Assembly (NCBI GenBank): GCA_007134625.1
Contig: SLKL01000186.1
Location: 1 to 6,286 of the forward strand
DNA: 6,286 nucleotides
DNA from: Saprospiraceae bacterium
Lineage (GTDB): Bacteria > Bacteroidota > Bacteroidia > Chitinophagales > Saprospiraceae
Reading direction: 5' to 3'
Of this stretch, positions 5,240-6,286 are shown piece by piece. A program made the position numbers and the translations under genes. Each line of letters starts with the position of its first letter. Positions within the stretch are counted from its first letter, which is position 1. A model generated the notes under the pieces. That model was not told the origin of the DNA. It made no database searches and saw only the letters and a program-made list of their open reading frames with translations.

Positions 5240-5917
5240 ATGGAAAAATACAAACTTGAAAAGAAAATATGGACAGATGCTGACTTTGAAAAAATGGGTT
5301 GGCACGACTGCCATATTTATAAAATCAAGTTGTCTGACAAGCTTGAATTAGATATTGACTATATTCTGCAATGGAATAAACCCGACATTGAAGGCTTGCC
5401 TTTTACTTTTTGGGTGGCACCTGCAACATTGGTTTTTAAAAATATAAAAAACATTCAATTTGAGATTGATACTGCATTTGACAAAGCAGTTGAAATTGAA
5501 GATATTGAATTAAATAAGTCAGAAAAGAAAATTCAATGGACAATTATTACCCATCAAGGGGAAATTGAGTTTACAGCAGACGGATTTACACAATGGATTA
5601 GGCAAGAGCCATTTTTTCAGTTCGGACAGACCATCTCATTTATTGAAAGATTTGGGGTTTCATTAGAACAGACAACTGCCCAGGAAAATCCTAACAGATT
5701 AAGACAAGACATAATTGAACAACACAAAAAGGATTTAGAACATTATGAGAACGTCAAGAAAAGACAATTAAAAAGACAAGAAAAATCTGACCTTGAAGAG
5801 AAACGAGAAAAGGGAGAAATTGATTTGAAAGACTATTTGACAAAGAAAAAGGAAATTAAGGAATTGCTTGACTATTATGACTATTGGTTAAAAAACACAA
5901 GATTTGAAAACTGGTAG
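5240..5917 (+). CDS. Uncharacterised 225-aa soluble protein with a charged helical tail
   Basis: I do not recognise a named family. The N-terminal half (about 1-140) looks like a compact mixed alpha/beta domain rich in aromatics. Marks are GWHDCHIYKIKL (20-31), LDIDYILQW (37-45), FWVAPATLVFKNI (57-69), and FTADGFTQWIRQEPFFQFGQ (111-130). Residues about 150-215 are highly charged with regular Leu/Ile spacing, which suggests a long helix or coiled coil. The last segment is LLDYYDYWLKNTRFENW. There is no signal peptide or membrane segment, so a cytoplasmic place is likely. It sits alone behind repeat copy B, between a HigA-type antitoxin and a HigB-type toxin, so it is probable accessory cargo. 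The ATG at 5240 is the first in the frame and no ribosome-binding site is evident. An immunity or defence-linked role would be a guess from context only. Confidence 0.75.
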   Translation: MEKYKLEKKIWTDADFEKMGWHDCHIYKIKLSDKLELDIDYILQWNKPDIEGLPFTFWVAPATLVFKNIKNIQFEIDTAFDKAVEIEDIELNKSEKKIQWTIITHQGEIEFTADGFTQWIRQEPFFQFGQTISFIERFGVSLEQTTAQENPNRLRQDIIEQHKKDLEHYENVKKRQLKRQEKSDLEEKREKGEIDLKDYLTKKKEIKELLDYYDYWLKNTRFENW

Positions 5918-6005
5918 AAATATACGACTGACAAAAACACCAAACACTAAAAGGTGCTGTGCTCCATGGCTAATAAAATCTCTACTTGAAAAATAAGAGA
6001 AAAAC

Positions 6006-6037
6006 ATTGGATAAATGTAACGAATTCGTTACATTTG
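6006..6037 (+). promoter_or_regulatory. Promoter of the HigB-like toxin gene
   Basis: ATTG (6006-6009, -33-like) and TACATTTG (6030-6037, matching TAnnTTTG) are 20 nt apart, the normal Bacteroidota spacing. The -7 box ends 4 nt before the ATG at 6042, so the message would begin at or beside the start codon. Confidence 0.6.
6013..6036. promoter_or_regulatory. 24-bp perfect palindromic operator over the toxin promoter
   Basis: AAATGTAACGAA (6013-6024) is followed directly by its exact reverse complement (6025-6036). It fills the spacer and most of the -7 box of the toxin promoter. Type II toxin-antitoxin operons are repressed by a dimeric HTH antitoxin that binds such palindromes, so this is a likely autoregulation site. 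Confidence 0.7.
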
Positions 6038-6041
6038 CAAA

Positions 6042-6286
6042 ATGAGAGAAGTTGATATTACAGAATACTGTTTGGACTTCATAGACAAGCAAGGGAAAAG
6101 GGTTTCAGACAAATTCTTTCAACTTGTATTGATTATGGAAGAATTTAAAGTTGTTCATTCGAATTTTGTGAAAAAATTACAGAATTCAAAGTTTTATGAA
6201 TTACGGATAAAAGCAGGAAATGAATATCGAGTTTTAGTTTTTGCAATTGACCATTTAAACTTTTCGGAATGCACAAAAGCTGTCTG
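6042..6286 (+). CDS. HigB/RelE-type toxin (phage Gp49-like family), 3' end outside window
   Basis: This is a new reading frame of 81 codons that runs off the right edge. It begins MREVDITEYCLDFIDKQG, continues with FQLVLIMEEF, and contains KLQNSKFYELRIKAGNEYRVLVFAID. The pattern 'FYELR...G.EYRVLVF' is the core strand pair of the Gp49/HigB branch of RelE-fold toxins, ribosome-dependent mRNA endonucleases. About 25-35 residues should be missing, and a HigA-like antitoxin gene is expected right after. It is not the natural partner of the higA-like gene at 4465, which lies 1.3 kb upstream on the wrong side for this type of operon. A palindromic operator and a well-spaced promoter sit directly before the ATG. 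Confidence 0.8.
   Translation, partial: MREVDITEYCLDFIDKQGKRVSDKFFQLVLIMEEFKVVHSNFVKKLQNSKFYELRIKAGNEYRVLVFAIDHLNFSECTKAV

Overview
The window looks like chromosomal DNA of a member of the Bacteroidota. The reasons are moderate A+T-richness, almost no Shine-Dalgarno sequences, -7 promoter boxes of the TAnnTTTG type used by that phylum, and a repeated gene end that reads like the C-terminal strand of an outer-membrane beta-barrel. No genus can be named from the sequence alone.

Positions 1-3018 look like ordinary metabolic DNA, with all genes on the + strand. They hold the C-terminal part of a sodium:solute symporter (cut by the window edge), a ketoacyl-ACP synthase III-like enzyme, and an AMP-forming acyl-CoA ligase. 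The last two are 16 nt apart and probably form one transcription unit that activates an acyl group and then transfers or condenses it. The KAS III-like enzyme keeps the active-site Cys but carries Gln and Tyr where FabH has His and Asn.

Immediately after the ligase stop the character changes to A+T-richer accessory DNA with small, mostly unrelated genes (3019-6286). First comes a small ParB/Srx-like 'DGHHRY' protein gene. Its 3' end is interrupted by a ~176-bp MITE-like element with 23-bp inverted ends and a 6-bp near-perfect target duplication. Removing the element in silico restores a sensible C-terminus. Next is a stand-alone HAD-type phosphatase-like gene. Then two 140-bp direct repeats (about 96% identical, 782 bp apart) each precede a + strand gene: an orphan HigA-type antitoxin after the first, and an unrecognised 225-aa protein after the second. 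A HigB/RelE-type toxin gene runs off the right edge behind a 24-bp perfect palindrome that overlaps its promoter.

Each 140-bp repeat, read on the minus strand, is exactly the last 45 codons plus stop of a barrel-like protein, and also has perfect 10-bp inverted ends. The repeat-gene-repeat-gene layout resembles a cassette array or repeated integration into the 3' end of an outer-membrane protein gene. This, with the MITE-like insertion, is the most interesting structure in the window. No rRNA, tRNA, CRISPR array or transposase gene was seen.
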